A stretch of DNA of 64,000 nucleotides from Polytrichum commune (taxonomy: Eukaryota > Streptophyta > Polytrichopsida > Polytrichales > Polytrichaceae), in NCBI GenBank assembly GCA_950295325.1, contig OX485804.1, positions 53,494,429-53,558,428 of the forward strand. The letters run 5' to 3'. The notes under the pieces are model-generated. The model was not told the DNA's origin and searched no databases. It saw only the letters and a list, made by a program, of their open reading frames with translations. A program made the translations under genes and the position numbers. This document shows, piece after piece, positions 33,200 through 47,600 of the stretch. Position 1 is the stretch's first letter; the number at the start of each line of letters is the position of its first letter.

Positions 33200-36100
33200 G
33201 TTAAGATATGTCAAGTCCAAGCTAGTCCAGCTAAGAATTAATCTAGACTAAAATATTAGTTGCAGTAGGACTCAAAGAACTAGGATGGTTTCTAGAATGT
33301 TCTAATATTACAACGGAAAATACTTTTACTTAAGTTTTCTTAAGTAGTAATTGGGCCTTAAACTTCATAAAGCAACTAATTTAAGATATAGAGACCTCTA
33401 GTTCTATGAGGCACGAGGGAGCTATACACGGAGCTATACAAGCGGAGGGAGGGGATTATAGTGGCAAGCACATGGAGGGGGTCCACATGGCCCCAAGCGG
33501 TTGGTCGGCGGGGGGCGTGTTCAGACCTGTGCCTACAAGTTAACACGCCAGGCGTGCACATGGCGTCTTGATATGTCCGTCTCCGTCTCCCCCCGCCTTC
33601 CTGCATTTATTCTATCATGGCAACTTTTACCCTGATATGTGTCTACGAGTGTGAGAGAGAAAGGAGAATGAAGGAGTTTGAGAGTGTTGAAGTTATTCCT
33701 CATTAAGAAATTTGCCATGGAATTACATGGCGGAAGGTAGCAAACTTGTGGCTTTCATGTTGGGGCAGAGGATATGCTTCGCCACCCTCGCCGGCAGAGG
33801 AAGGTTGCCTACACATAGCCGCGATGAGGTTCATCCACTATGCCATGTGGATCGGCTTATTGTTGCTCATGTGCGTGGTGCCTATGTGGGCATTCTTTGC
33901 TCCTCAAGTCATTTGCTCTCAAATCTCCTCTCTATAGTTCATGGGTGGGTGGTTCGTGCCACACAAACTCCTCTAGCCTTGCCGCTCATTACATCACCAT
34001 TGGAGCCAGTTTCAATTTTACTTGTAGGGAAAGATGATCATATACAATATTTGTTATGGATATTAGATATGCATAAGTTTTAGATAAGTCTATCATGTTT
34101 CAACAACTTGTGGTTGAAATGCAATTGTTAAAGATGACAAGAGGTTGCAGTAAATTGGAAATCATAGTTCTTGAAGTTGGAGAAACAACAAGTTTGCAGG
34201 TACAAGCTAGCAGATCATGAGAAGTTTCAAAAAGGAGGGCAAGTGTGTATCAGTGTTTGCTTGGATGCAATGAAGAGTTATATACAAGTTGGTAACATTG
34301 CCCCTAAACTTTGGGTTCATTTGGCTAGGACTTCCTTAAATCCTAGCATTGATGTGCATTGGCAAATTAAGGGGAAATTTCATGTCTCTAGGGAGATATC
34401 ATTAATGTACATCAAAAAGTGTGTCATGGTTGATTAATGGCAATCAAACCAGTTTGGGAAGTCAAACATAGAGTGCGCAAATCAACCCATGTAGCAGGTA
34501 TTGTTCTCCCTCTTTAGTATGACACGTTTGGGAAACGCATAAAATGTCGTATTATCGAGGTGTCGTCTTCTCGATAATATGACAAATGGCGTAAAAATGT
34601 TGTACTGTCGAGGGAATACAAAAACATAAGCAATATGAGCTTAAAAACATATACAACAAGTTTAAACAATATAGATTATATGAAATAATAACTTATAACT
34701 CCAAACAAATACAAATATTCGCAAGAACCCTTAAAATAAGAGTTCAAAGATCTATGGTGTTGCCTACCTAAGTTAGCAACTGTCATCTTATCTAAATTCC
34801 CTACCAACTTTTGAAAACTAATAATTTCATTAACACCAAAATGTAAAAAGTTGCCTAATAAGAAACTAGACAATAATAATGCAGGACGTTTAGCATCACT
34901 AAGCTATATTGTAAGAGTAATATCATCCACATCTACTGAATGTTTATCAACATTAATATCAAAACCTAAAAACCTTGTTTAAACAAAGAACCTTTTTAAA
35001 ACCTTTTTAAACAAAGAAGCAAAAATCATTCAAATTTTTTTTAAGATGAGAACCATTGTTTTAAGAAACTTAAGCTTCATAAGAGTAAGTAAGTTTTTTC
35101 CCACACACTATCCAAATCATGTATCAATCTAATCAAGGTACCCCTCACATCTATGGCCTCAAAGTCACAAAATTGTCATTTATAGTTCTTTGGTCATCTA
35201 GGGTTAAGTTATTGCAGGGTCCATTGCACAAAGCCCATACCTATAAGTCTACCATTTATCATCGATAAGTCTTCTTACCCAAAATAATAATAATGTAAAA
35301 AATTGCAATCCATATCTTTCATCGAAGTTAGTGAATCAGGGTTCGGGAGATTTTTGAGCTCAACCAGCTAAAATCCGTCCCTTCATAATTTCTACCAGTT
35401 TTTTTAGGATTTGATCGGTTGCAAACTTGTTGTCATTAATTTGGATCGGCCAATATCCTATATTTTTTTCAAGTGCCGGTTAATTTCCTCTTCATTATAA
35501 TGACAACCGGCCAAAAACTCGGGCATTGATAAGTAAGTTGGATTTCCAATTATATCTACAAACAACATACACCATTCAACAACAATGTCCAAAGAACATA
35601 TCAACATACAACAATAATATGTAATGATATCAACATCCAACAACAATGATCAACAATTTATCCGTAGCAGGAGTTGAACTTAAAATAAGCCATCAACCGG
35701 TTGATGGCCATGGATAAACTCTTCTATCATACCTAGGTCTTAAAACCTCATATTAGATTTGAGGCCACAACATGATAAAAGAGTAACCTAACATACCATA
35801 CTATATACAAAAATGAAATTCACCAACTGTTAGAGTCAAAATCAACAATATCATCTTCACCTTCAAGAGGATAACGCCCTGAAAGGTATCTTTGTGGATG
35901 TGAAAACAACCATCTAAACTTTGTAGAGTTCCTTCATAAAGCTATGGCTTTCATTAGTACATTATCAAGATCACCACAAAGATCTTCCATAGACACACTC
36001 ATAATACATTCTAAATGCTAGCCGTCAACAATGAAATGCAATAATAAAGCTAAAGCATCGTTAAGTTTCCTGTGACATACACGGTTGAGAACCTCCCTCA

Positions 36101-39100
36101 TTCAATATCCGCCCATACCCTCGGGAGACCAACCAATATCCGCCTATACCCTTAGGAGACCCGACTCATTTCCGCCATTTTTTGAGCCCGAGGGGTTAAA
36201 TTTCCTACATTATCTCATATTGGTCAGTTGATTTCCTATACTCTTCATATTTAACTCAGTTGTACAGCCGAAATCTCCCAAAAAAATTGGTAATTTTGCA
36301 ATTTCACTCGGCTAATTTACAACTAGATGCCGGATCTCCCCGATCATTGTATTGAATTGATGGTTGTTGTGTTGTGGAGAGTGGGTGGAATGTTCCAACA
36401 CACATGAATTATGACATAGGATGGGGATGGTGGGTAAGAGGGAGCATCAATGGCCAACCCAACCACGCCATCCTAGCCAACGCTTAAAGCCTTATCCAAC
36501 ATGGACAATGTTTTTGTTCAATATGACATTTTCATTTTCCATGTACAATCACCCTTCGTGAATGGTTCTTTTTGTAATATAGTTTTATTCCTATATTTTG
36601 GTGATTAATGTATCCTCATTGACCCAACAACAATACATAACATTGAAGGACTTTGGTATTATTTCTTGGGTCAAAAAAATTAAGTATTTGAAAAGTCTAT
36701 ACCTTGACATAAACTTTGTCATTAGACTTGAATGCACGAGTTATTTCTCGTTGTGTCATGATATGGCATAGTTTCCGCCTCAAGGACCATGCACGGGTGA
36801 TAACCTTGTAATTCTCAGTGATTTAATGTTGTAGTGTTACATTGTAGTGATGTTTAATGTATTGTTGTTTCACAATTATGGTAGGTGTACATGATAATAT
36901 CAATGTTCCCATTTGATTCCCTAGAGGATCTCAACAATAAAGAACAAGGTGAGAATTGATTATGACACTCCTCTCAGGACAATGTCATGGAGAACATCAA
37001 AATCTACTTCCACCTTGCTCTTTAATATAAGATAAAAATGTGAAATTCTCATCATCTACTTTAAGAATATGTGGACAATATTGCCATGATTCATTCTGGG
37101 AGAGAAAAGAATGTAGGTTCAAATCTCTCTTCCCAATCTTACAATTCCATACTACCATAATATGGTCTTTAAACAATTGTTCAAATCTACAGACAATCAA
37201 ATCCCTTGACTTTATGCTCAATTTCGCAAAACTAAAAGATTGGAAATTTGAAAGAAAAACAAAAAAAGATGAAAAGATGAAAAACAAAAACAAAAACGTA
37301 ATCTGTATGATTATTTGGTTCAATGTGAACGAATAGCCGTGTGTGCTCCCCAAGGTGATGTGCTTTGCCTTCTCTTCACACACCCATACTTGGCTTGTTT
37401 ATCTAACCCAATGTGTAGCCACGCCAAGACCATCGTATGGGTCCTAACTTGTCTCATACATAAACCACATGGTCCAAATAAGAAGGTGAATGCCCACTCA
37501 TGTAGTCCCAATCACCATTGCAATTGACAACATTTGCTTCTAGGGCTAGGTACAAAGGGTTGGGTTTATATATTTATTCACCGAATTTATGATCAATTTA
37601 ATTTTTAACATAACATTACTCAAACTCTCACTATTGCTCCTTTCCAACTAGGAGTGACTCATGAACCCCCAAAATATGGCCATTTATACTGTAAATTCAT
37701 GAATCCCGTATTTGTAATAAGGGTGACTACTTGCATGGCATGCTAGGGGCCCAACAATCGAGGCCCATATGCACAGAGATTGTTTGTTTAAATAGAAACC
37801 ACAACTAGCTAGTGGGAGTCGGTAGTAGTTGTCGGTTAGAGTTTCATTGCATGAACTTGACTCATATTGACTGAGCTCAAAATTGGGGAGGCCGAAATAA
37901 GTGGGCCACAACGCATATGGGGTTCATGGGTTCACAATGTTAAGTCCCATAACTAAGCAAAATGATAAATTCATTACTTATTCATGATGTGGTAGGCTTT
38001 GAGGTGGGCTTTCCATGTGCGTTGTTTAGCTCTTAGTAGAAAACTTCTATCATTTGAGGTGCTCGGGCAAGGCAGCATGCAATTGGGACATACATAGGTG
38101 GTAATCATTTGCATGAAATACATTGATGTTTAAGAGTTTAAACTCTTCCATTCATCGTGGTCTAGTTGGTTATTCAATTTTAAGATGTTAGTGAGTTCAA
38201 CAATTTTCCTTGTATGTTTGTTTGTTGAACATTGCTTTGCATTCGTGGATGTCCACATTTGTGATGGGTAGTTTATTAGCGGTAAGGGGGGAGGGGGGGG
38301 GGGGGCTTTGGGTGGAGGTGTGCACTTGTGACGGTGTTTAATGGAATGTGTAATGTCATTGGGTAGGAGGTGTTCATTTGATTGCTAAGTGGTGAGTGAT
38401 GAATTGTTTAGTGTAAAAGCATATATTAAGATTGTTGGTGTGTGATTGAGCCCTCGTTAACAAGAGAAGGTGACATAGTTTTGCACAAGGGAATTGTTGC
38501 CATTTTGTCATCTTTGTTTGTGGGTGGAGTGTGGATTTGGTCCATGGTTCTACCAAACCAAGAATTTCATTGTTGAAGTCTCCATTTTTGTCGTGGTTGG
38601 CATGTGCCTTTTGTGCGACGGTGATGTGTACTTAACAATGTTGATGAATGTAATATCTTCTTTGTATGTCAAAGTGAAGTTAGTGATAAAGCCTTACGTA
38701 TATGAGAGGCCCAATCTCGTATATGAGCATGTTTGTTTAGAACCCTTGACATAAATTAATTTACTTTACAAAATTTCATAACCCCAAATTTACCAAAAAA
38801 AAAGGTACAGCTTTATCACTTAGTGTGGCTAGTTAAAATTGGTATGTACGTTGTACATTGTACATTGAGCCTTCACAATGTTTAATGATTAAGGTATGTA
38901 TATTCAAAAGCAACACATAACCTAAAATCAACACCTATAAATATTTTCACAAATAATACTAATTATAGGGATGTATACCCTCTAAACATATGCTACCAGT
39001 GTTGGTTTTAGGTTCCCTACCAATGCAAATTGAAACCCATATAATTTACGCATACGGTATCTAAACAATTTGTTTTTAGTGTGTTGGAATCATCTTGATC

Positions 39101-40033
39101 TTCCAAAAAAGAAAACATAAACAATTAGTCATACTAACTATAGAAACTACGCTCATCGCTTATAAATATTGTTGGTATTGTTGAAGTTGAGGTGACCATA
39201 TTTGTGAGGGAATTGTTGCGGCAACAAGTAAAATGCGTATCTCATTAGTAGGCAAATCAAATATACATCATGAATTCAAAAGGACTTTGGATTACTAAAC
39301 CTCTTCATGCACGTTTAGGTGAAGATATCAATCTCTTTGTAATGACTAGTTTGTTGGATAAATTTTGTTCATGCATATAATTGAACATTAACAATGATGT
39401 TTTATTGAATACCACAGAGGGCCTCTATTCTAACAAGAACCAATTATATTTCTTTCAAATGTGCCACATGTCAATCCTACATTGGTGGAACCCTCTTAAA
39501 TTCCATGTGGAAACTACATTCCGGCACTAGTAAAGATGAAATAGAGCTTCCCCTATGGAACTCTATTGGACAACTCCTAACAAAAAATTGACTTTGATAG
39601 ACACCTTGATGAAATGGTCCATTGCTTCATGTGAATTATTGTAAACCAACATAACTCTCATTCATCCAACATATACAATCATATGACCCCAAATTTATTA
39701 AAATGTCATTCGGCTTAAGTTGATAAAGTTGCGCGACACTTATCATTGAGATTGTGATACTAAAAGATTGAATGGCATCCCCATGGTTATCTCAAGGGAA
39801 GAAACATATGCAAGCGTTTTGTTCTAAGGGGTTTATTGAGTGCAAGTGCACAAGGCATGCTATAATCCTTACTGTTATTCTAGGTTGAGAGTGGGTTTTT
39901 TCTAGCACAAGCCTATTGACACCTTGTAAGCGTGGTTGGCACTTGCCACCTTCTATTTTTGTATTTCTTTTTTGGGTACAACCTCAAATGCTCCTCCCGC
40001 CACATATGTAGAAGATTTCCTCACACCTAATAA
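33200..40033. other. intergenic stretch without recognisable genes
   Basis: Frames at 33376-34083, 34171-34437, 37040-37383 and 38494-38754 have no domain, no codon pattern and overlap on both strands. Small features seen: a near-perfect 15-bp inverted repeat at 34542-34581 (TGTCGTATTATCGAG / CTCGATAATATGACA), repeated CCGCCCATACCCTCGGGAGA-like segments near 36100-36165, and a G-run at 38286-38305. Confidence 0.5.
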
Positions 40034-40547
40034 GGGGCGGTTTACACTATGGACCAAGAGCCATGACCATGAAATTCTAAAATCTGTGATTGGAGAGTAA
40101 AGTGCTCTTGGTCCCATTTGGCTTTACACTACCTTGAAAAAAGGAGAATGACCACTAACTTTGAGGTCCCCAAAAACTACTAAAATTTGTCATTTGGATA
40201 ATGTGCCATGGTCCAACGGGTTTTCCGTTGAGGCGAGGCAAAATGCTCGACTCAACGGAAATCAAGGGAGCCGTAAGGCTGAAAATCAGCCATTGGCCGA
40301 AAAAAAAATTTAATATTTTGTTTTCCCGATTTTTTTTGGGCATGTATTAAAAAAATCAGCACCTTCACTTTTTGGTGTGTGGTCATTCCTCTTGGTCCAC
40401 ATTCGGTTTACACCTAGTGAAGGGCCCATGAACCATGAAAACTAATATTTTAGTAACTCGGACCATGGAAGTCGTCCCATGAAGTCGTCCCACGCAAAAT
40501 AGGCCTCTACGTGGGACGACTTCATGGTCCATAGTGTAAACCGCCCC
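40034..40547. mobile_element. Harbinger-type MITE (514 bp)
   Basis: The ends are GGGGCGGTTTACACTATGGA and TCCATAGTGTAAACCGCCCC, a perfect inverted repeat of at least 20 bp, flanked by TAA at 40031-40033 and 40548-40550. The interior repeats terminal motifs (GTGGGACGACTTCATGGTCC next to its inverted copy). It shares ATTAAAAAAATCAGCAC and adjoining sequence with the right end of the Harbinger element at 23.07-23.22 kb. Two short minus-strand frames inside are not genes. Confidence 0.9.
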
Positions 40548-40752
40548 TAAGATGTTTTCTCTCACAAATATGATTGACTTTACAATAAAGTTAACCGAAA
40601 TGTGAAGGGAGGTATTGAGGTACCTAGCAACCATTAAAACCCTTGTTTGAGCCTATTAGAACGTTACGGGTGTAGGGTTGATCGAGTGATGCTAGGTGCC
40701 AAGCCTACGGCCAACGAACCACTATAGACATTAGCATGTCTCGTTGTGATAC

Positions 40753-40963
40753 CAGGGCCACACCAGGCGGTACAGTCAAAAACATCAGCCCTATGTATTC
40801 TCCGGAAATACAAGGTTGGGATTTCAGTTGGTTGGAGCTGCTGGGGGGTAGCCTGCAACGAGCAACTCCAGGCAACTAAAATCCGAACCTTATATTTCTG
40901 GAGAATACGTAGGGCTGATATTTTTGGTGAATGGAACTGCTGGGGTTTTTGGTGTGGCCCCTG
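40753..40963. mobile_element. foldback MITE, hAT-like ends (211 bp)
   Basis: The outer ends CAGGGCCACACCA and TGGTGTGGCCCCTG are inverted. The interior arms are 50 bp each: AACATCAGCCCTATGTATTC onward at 40781 pairs with GAATACGTAGGGCTGATATT at about 40904-40923, with about seven mismatches. The CAGGG start resembles hAT termini, but no 8-bp target duplication is visible. Confidence 0.65.
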
Positions 40964-41039
40964 TATGAGCTTGGCAAGTCCTTCATCCACCCCCACCCCA
41001 ACCTACTATGCATCCCCAAGCCCGCCTTGGATTTAACGT

Positions 41040-42675
41040 CACATGAGACAACCACATGGCTTGATGGTGTTGCTTCGGGGATCCAAAATACAACTTGATG
41101 GCATTGGCTTCAGGTGTCCAACATATGGCTTGATGGCTATGAATTTGGCATACCAACAAACAACTTGATTGCTATAGCTTCAACAAATGGCTTGATGCCT
41201 TCATTGCTTGATTAGAATGCATCACAATTAGGCAACAATGTTGATTAGCTAGGCTAATGTCCATTAACGAAGTTATGGATCATTTTGATTTGGATGAAGA
41301 TCACGATACCAACAATGAGGTGATTAATGAGTTTGATGATCTTTTGTTCATGTGTCACATAATTATGCTTGTAGCTAAATCATTGTGGGATTTGTTCAAT
41401 TATAACGAATTGGAGGAAGGAGGTAATCCATTTGTTGATCAGGATGTGAGAAACATGTCAGTGTTGTGATGTGGGCCACTTGGAATATAAAACAGAAGTG
41501 TTTGGGTGTGTTATTGTTATTCTAAGTAGGCATATAGATGGATGTTAGTACGATGTTGTATCAACCATGTTCTAGTTAGTTATTTAGTTGAGTTCTAGTT
41601 TTGAGTTCAAGACCTGGAGTGCTTGGTAGGGAAAAGTTGGTAGAGAGGACTCGAGGGTTAAGGGAGGACATGGCTTACTGGTGGCGGCTGTCATCTAGCT
41701 GCTTAGGGTTCCTTGATGCCCTAAACCTAATGGTTTTATATTGGCCGAAGGGTTAGGGAAAATTAGGGTATATCATCAACCATCATTATCTAGCTGCTTA
41801 GGGTTCCTTGATGCCCTAAACCCTAAGGTTTCCTATTGGCCGAAGAAGACAAGAGAGGAGAGAATTTAAGAGGGTAGAAAAATGATAGTAAGACATTCAT
41901 GCATGTATTCCCGAGAGGTTTGAAGGCTTTGTGTTTGGAAAGGTTATGGGGCTGAGAAGGCGAGTGTTTATAAGTGCTTAGAAAAATTGAGGGTGTCGAG
42001 GTTACTTGGAGGAGTGAGGGTATGTGTTAGACAAAATTTGGGATCATGTTTTGGTCTATTGTGCATGTTGGAAAAAATAAATTGTTGCAATATTTTGAAG
42101 AAGTGTTTCTAATGAGGCAGATTATTTGTATCATATGTGCTAACGAAGGAGCAATGAAGCGTTAAAGCAAAAGGGATCTAGAACTAATATAACTAAGTAA
42201 CCCAACTTTGAAGGTTTGGTTATCCGTAAGTATTGTAGCGTTAAATGTGAGGTTTGAAAGGTAGCTTGCAAGTTGTTTTGCCTCAATTATGGTGAAATTT
42301 CAACTCCATAAGTGTCATAAGTTGAGAGTTCTTGGTCTTGATGCAAGCAAATTTTCTAAGGCATTATTGAGGGCAAATATTAGTTTGACTAAAAGTTGCC
42401 CCATGAGTTGGACATTGTTTTGTCAATCAAAGAAGTTGATATGTGAGTTATAGATGAGGTATGCAACTACCTTGCAAAAGTTTGCAAGTAAAACATGAAG
42501 AAGTTCAAAGTTACATAAGGGTGCAGTTTACTAGGTCAAAGTTGAGGATACTATGTGATTGAGTGAACTTGGACAAGATTGAGGATGGTTTTGGGAGGAT
42601 TGAGAAATTCATGCATGTGAAAAACTAGCTTTGAAATAAATAAATAAATAAATACCTACCACAACAAAAGACTAT
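41040..42675. other. intergenic stretch with a small tandem duplication
   Basis: CTAGCTGCTTAGGGTTCCTT and about 40 following bases occur at about 41695 and again at 41795 (offset about 101 bp). A frame at 41257-41469 is acidic (DLDEDHDTNNEVINEFDDLL) and could be a decayed N-terminal exon of the Harbinger relic that follows, but nothing proves it. Confidence 0.45.
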
Positions 42676-43630
42676 GTGATTTTTAGGCAAAACACATTCT
42701 TCTTGACATCATGTAATATGCGATTTCTCCCTCCATTTTTCAAGCAAGATTCGAATATTTCACTTGAAAAACTTCATGAATTGTGTTGTATTTTTGTACC
42801 ACTCATAAATGAAAATGCTAAGTCAACAAGTACTTCTTGTGTATTTTCTAGTCAACCATTAAATTAACACCGAAACAACGACTCTTAAATTTCATCCTCT
42901 ACATGAAATATGATAATGTCAACAATTATGATTCCATACATTAGAATTGGTTTAGGTCATTTGTATGTGATAATGTTATTCTTATTGCTAGTCATATTAA
43001 TTGTATGCTTGGAAGGGAGATGTTGTGGGCGAATGCAGATGAGAGACATTGTTTTGTGCAATTAACCATAATTATCCATGTTGCATTGGCATTATAGAAG
43101 GATGTGGAAAATGCATTGCATTCCAAATGGTTAACAAAAGAAAGAAAATTATTGCATGAACAACACTATGATTGTTTATCATGATGGGTTGTTCGTGCAT
43201 ATTGATTTAGGTTACCCCGGATCCTTCCACAATGTCACAATTTTGAGGCATTTTCAATTTTGTCGTGAGTGGCTAATTACGTTCACGAATACTAGTGATT
43301 ATTTTTAATACTTGTGGGGGAATCCGGGGTACAAAGGTAAAGACATGTTCATCATGCATTGGACCGGAGTTCACAAAGTTCATTCCCATGTGGATGACCT
43401 AGCTTTTAAATCCTACAACAAGATGCACCACGTGTAAGTGGAATTGGGTACATGTGGATTAAAAATAAATTGGCAATACCTAATGAAGAGATTCGATTGT
43501 ACTTAACTAAAGTACAATCAACTATTTCAAGCTTGCACATTGATGACTAACTTCTTACATACGAGGCAAATGAACTTCATGGAGGCGATCAATGATTAGA
43601 TGGATGCCGATGCACCATGAGGTTGGGAGG
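42676..43630 (+). pseudogene. second PIF/Harbinger transposase relic
   Basis: The N-terminal part reads FFLTSCNMRFLPPFFKQDSN. After a frame change it reads CCIGIIEG near 43090, then VHIDLGYPGSFHNVTILRHF near 43200. YLWGNPGYKGKDMFIMHWTG follows near 43310, and LFQACTLMTNFLHTRQMNFM near 43520-43575. That is the DDE_Tnp_4 order (IDG-like, DLGYPGSFHDV-like, GDPGY-like). The first and later acidic positions are partly replaced, and several stops and frameshifts are present. It differs from the transposase at 22 kb and belongs to another lineage. Confidence 0.65.
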
Positions 43631-44084
43631 GTGACCATTAGTTATTGCTAAGTTTTGTACCTTGATTCCTACATATGTGTGCTCTACATACAATGAAGAG
43701 TTCTTGTTGTCTACGTGAGTACATTTTTACATGTACACTTGTGTTCATGTCTCGTCAAAGCATTTACAACTTCATGTCATATAACCTCTCACATGTGAAC
43801 AACATTCACCTTAGCCCACACAAAGCATTCACAACTTCGTCTCAAATGAACTCTCACGTGTAGACAACACTCACGTTAGCCACTCAAAGCATTAACAACT
43901 TCATCTCAAACGATCTCTCACATGTAGACGACACTCACCTTAGCCTACTCAATGCATTCAAAACTTCAACTCAAATGCACTCACATATGTAGCTCTCAAA
44001 ATGAATGTCATCTTTTATTCGATGGGACTATATATATATATAGAGAGAGAGAAACCTACAAACCTAGCAACACCCTACCTTGAG
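43631..44084. repeat. short tandem-like repeats
   Basis: Four loosely repeated units of 60-65 bp contain CATTCACAACTTC-TCTCAAA and CTCTCACATGT-GACAACACTCACC (43765-43990), followed by a TATATATA / GAGAGA block at 44030-44052. Confidence 0.6.
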
Positions 44085-44696
44085 TTTTTACGTCATCTTC
44101 TACAAGCGCTCTCCAAGCTCCTTGGCAATTCTCGAGTTATTGATTTTAATAACTACCGCCCTTGCCTCAAGTAAGTTGTCGCTCTTCATTTAACCAACTT
44201 CCAAGATCCTAGCCTTGGTGATCATACTTTGAGCTTGGGTTGCAAGCAACATGCTCTTAATTGGAGGTTTCGCCCCGATCACATAATGTGAATTCACTTC
44301 CGATGATGTTGTAGTCGGTGTTGTGGGAAGTAGGTGTAGGTGTATGGAGTTAAAGGCGGACGTGACGTGGTTCCCACATAAATTGGCGAAGGAGCATCAC
44401 CATTCGCATATTGCAAAATCATCATTGCCTACTGTACCTTGAACCATAGACTTGCCATTGAAATTATAGGATGGACGACTATCCTTGTCTATAGAGATAC
44501 TAGACTATGCCATTTTTGCTCCTATAATGAAGTTGAAAATGAGGCACATTTTGTGTTGGGGTATCCCCCCCTACATAACCCCATCACATATAAATTCCCA
44601 TCACTACTTGAGAACGTAGTTTCAAGGACCCTCAAGTCTTCCTTTCAATTAGACCATCAAGTTGACATTAGCATCTATCTCACGGAGGCTAATTAA
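44085..44696 (+). pseudogene. LINE (non-LTR) reverse transcriptase C-terminal relic
   Basis: The frame 44439-44696 reads LAIEIIGWTTILVYRDTRLC, then HFCSYNEVENEAHFVLGYPP and LDHQVDISIYLTEAN. The CxxC...H...(C) pattern before the end is that of the zf-RVT-like domain downstream of plant LINE reverse transcriptase; the last Cys is replaced. Upstream sequence is frameshifted and only faintly similar. Confidence 0.5.
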
Positions 44697-47600
44697 TGTA
44701 CTCCAACACTTTAGAAAACTAGCTCATTTGAAACCATCCTAATGTACTTTTAGTCTCATTAGCCCTTTTGGCTAAACTTTAAAACAAAGTTCAATTCCTT
44801 GCCATTGATGAAACTCTTGTTGGCATTTCAATACATTTTTGCTATCATGCCCATTGGATGATCCACGTTTATTCCAAATCTCACCACTTTGAGATATGGC
44901 CTTGCCACTATGTTCATCATTGGCGTTACCGGTCTTGTCATCTTTCAATTTGTCTTGAAGTCTATCCTTGAGTGTATCTTCCACAACGCTCATTTGTAGA
45001 ATACGCCACCAAAAGCTCAACCCACGCTTTCCTCCATACAGTGGCCGGTATGATTTGAGTTGCATTTTCCCTTCCTCTAGAGTAAATCTCAAATTCTCAG
45101 CGATAAGTGGTCAACATGGTATTCAATTGAGGTGTGTCAACCCTTCGTGTATATGTTTTCTCCTTCCTATGTACATTTGCTCATTTATTTTTTGGTTCCT
45201 CAACTACAATAGCCTCCTCACCCATACGTGCAATCACTCTATCTTCCTCTATTGAGAGAATATCCAAAATTTGAACATCGTCATAATGCATCGATGGTAC
45301 ATATTGAGGTCCACACTCATATGCCATGAGTCTCTCAAAAGACATACTCCGTAGAGTCTAATTCCCCCGCCAAAATTGTCCCATGTGAACCGGCCAAAAT
45401 GGGGTCCCGAGTCATAAATCCTAATTCATTTGAGTTCAATCCATATAATCTCAGCCGTTGAGAGTATGAAAGTTGAGGCTTACCACTCCACATGGGATCC
45501 CAAGTCTTAGGTCCCAAGTATGACATGGATGCCTACATAACAACATTTTTTGGAGGTGAGGCTTGGGACTTGTGCTGAATGTTGAGTCGCGCATAAAGCT
45601 AGACCCAACTCTCAACACAAGTCTGTTTTTTCATATGAAGTAACCAAGATCTGACCTTAACGTCAAGTAACCATATTCTAATGGTTTCTCAAGGCTCGAA
45701 AGTCAGAACTTTGGCTCCATGTTGGGGCTAGCTTAACATGAGTGGGACTTGGGACTTGAGACCCCATGTGAACCGGCCCTAAGTTGTATATTTCTCGTGC
45801 CCAATTCATTGATGGCCGCCTCGTGGGTCAAAAAGTCTGCATTGCTTGGCAGAGGCACAAGACACGAATCATGGCTGGCGTCAAGAAAAAGGAAACTCGA
45901 CTTTGGTCGTGGTGTCCTTGGGATATATGTTGTGTGGCCATGTTGGGGGAGCAGGTTGTGGCAGCAAAGTCTTTTGTTTTTGGCCTCTTCGTATCAATGA
46001 ATGGCGAGAACCGACCACTAGGTGAAGATGAATTAGTTGAGGTTCAAGACTTCCGGAAAATCATCGATCGATTTAGAAGAATTTGTAGAATTTGCATCAA
46101 ATTATCAAAGAAAAAACCGGAAGATCACAACACGTAACTGGTTGGACTTGGAAACACTAGGATTGGGTTCAATTACGTCCAAAAATCTCCACCGACGTTG
46201 CTTTAATGTGGCAATGCCGTATGGCTCTTTTGTGGGATTTGAGAAATCCACAACAACCCAAGGAGATTGTGGGGAAGCACACGTTCATGGAAGGAGCAAC
46301 TTCTTGCATGCTATTCTCGTCCCATTTGAAGCACATGCGGTGACAATCGTGCACAAACGTGTAAAATGCAAAGTGCAATCTGCCATACCTTGCGCTACAC
46401 AAAAACAATTTGATTATGAACATCTTCAACGATGTTATTGGGTAGAGGGTGTATTGTTGGGCTAATACACACACTATGCAACCACGTTGACATTGCAAGT
46501 TGAGACATACTCAAGTTATTCAGTAGTAAGTGTGCTCTTTGCAACATGGGCACTCCTTGGGTTTTTTTTGGATAGATTGGTTACTCGTGTTATGAAATTG
46601 GAGACCTTCCACACCCTGTAGAAACTCAAATTTGTAGAGGAGAGATAGCATGTACTGTAGATGGTAATGTGCGGTCCCCTAAATCACATCAATTTTGTCA
46701 TGCCTCGGGTGCACCCATAATATTTAATTTGATTACATGTTTAAAAGTTGAGCAATGATATCAACTTTCATTTCAAAGTTTGTCATTTTCAATGTTAGGA
46801 TGATTATCATGCCTTTTTGTCAATATGTGCATGGCTATGAAGTTTGTGACGGCAATGGTTGTTTTGTATGGTTTGTGCATGTGTTTAGATATTGTGGGAA
46901 AGTGCATGTTATGTTCTCCACGTGATAAAGTTGAGTGAAAGGTCTCCACAATATTCTAGCAATAAGGTTAACTTCAGTGAGCTTGAGAGTTTTATATGTG
47001 GATGAATAAGAAAAAGTATGTTGTCAAGCATATATTATTCATCTTGTATAGCCATAGTATGTAACATTTTTGTAAGATCATACGGCTAAATTTACAATAT
47101 CTTTACAGGGGAGTGTGTCCCTTGTGTCATAAGTATATGATCACGATTGATTTTCATTATTCTTTATTATAATAACATTCTTTATTCTCATTGTTGTTGT
47201 TTGTTTCTTTTTACTTTTACGTTTATGTTGTCATTGTCACATTCCCATGCATGGTTGGATTCAAACTTTGATTTTTGGTGTCACTGGGCATTGGTTCCCG
47301 TCCATTGCGGTATACACCACAAAATGACAAGTGACATTTCACATGCCTACTAGAAGACCATGTGAAATGTAATATATAATATAGTTTTGTAGTAACACAT
47401 CCTTGACATCCTTGTAGTGTATGTCAAACCTACCTACGTGCGTACTAATATTATTGTGATAGTTTAATATTATTTTCAAACCTCATAAGATAATCATCTA
47501 AACCTAGGGTTTCCCTCAACGGCTAACTATCACATACGGTAAGTGGGTGTTATTAGGTTTGTTTTTCATGTTCTCCAACTTCTACCAATCCAATTTACAC

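Noticed and set aside
33712..34083. Candidate gene on the plus strand (123 codons)
   Set aside because: Overlapping frames in all three phases, no motif, no splice or start context that singles it out.
35330..36350. Possible Helitron or MITE from GGGTTCGGGAGAT and ATCTCCCCGAT-like ends
   Set aside because: The inverted match is short and imperfect, and no target duplication or terminal hairpin was found.
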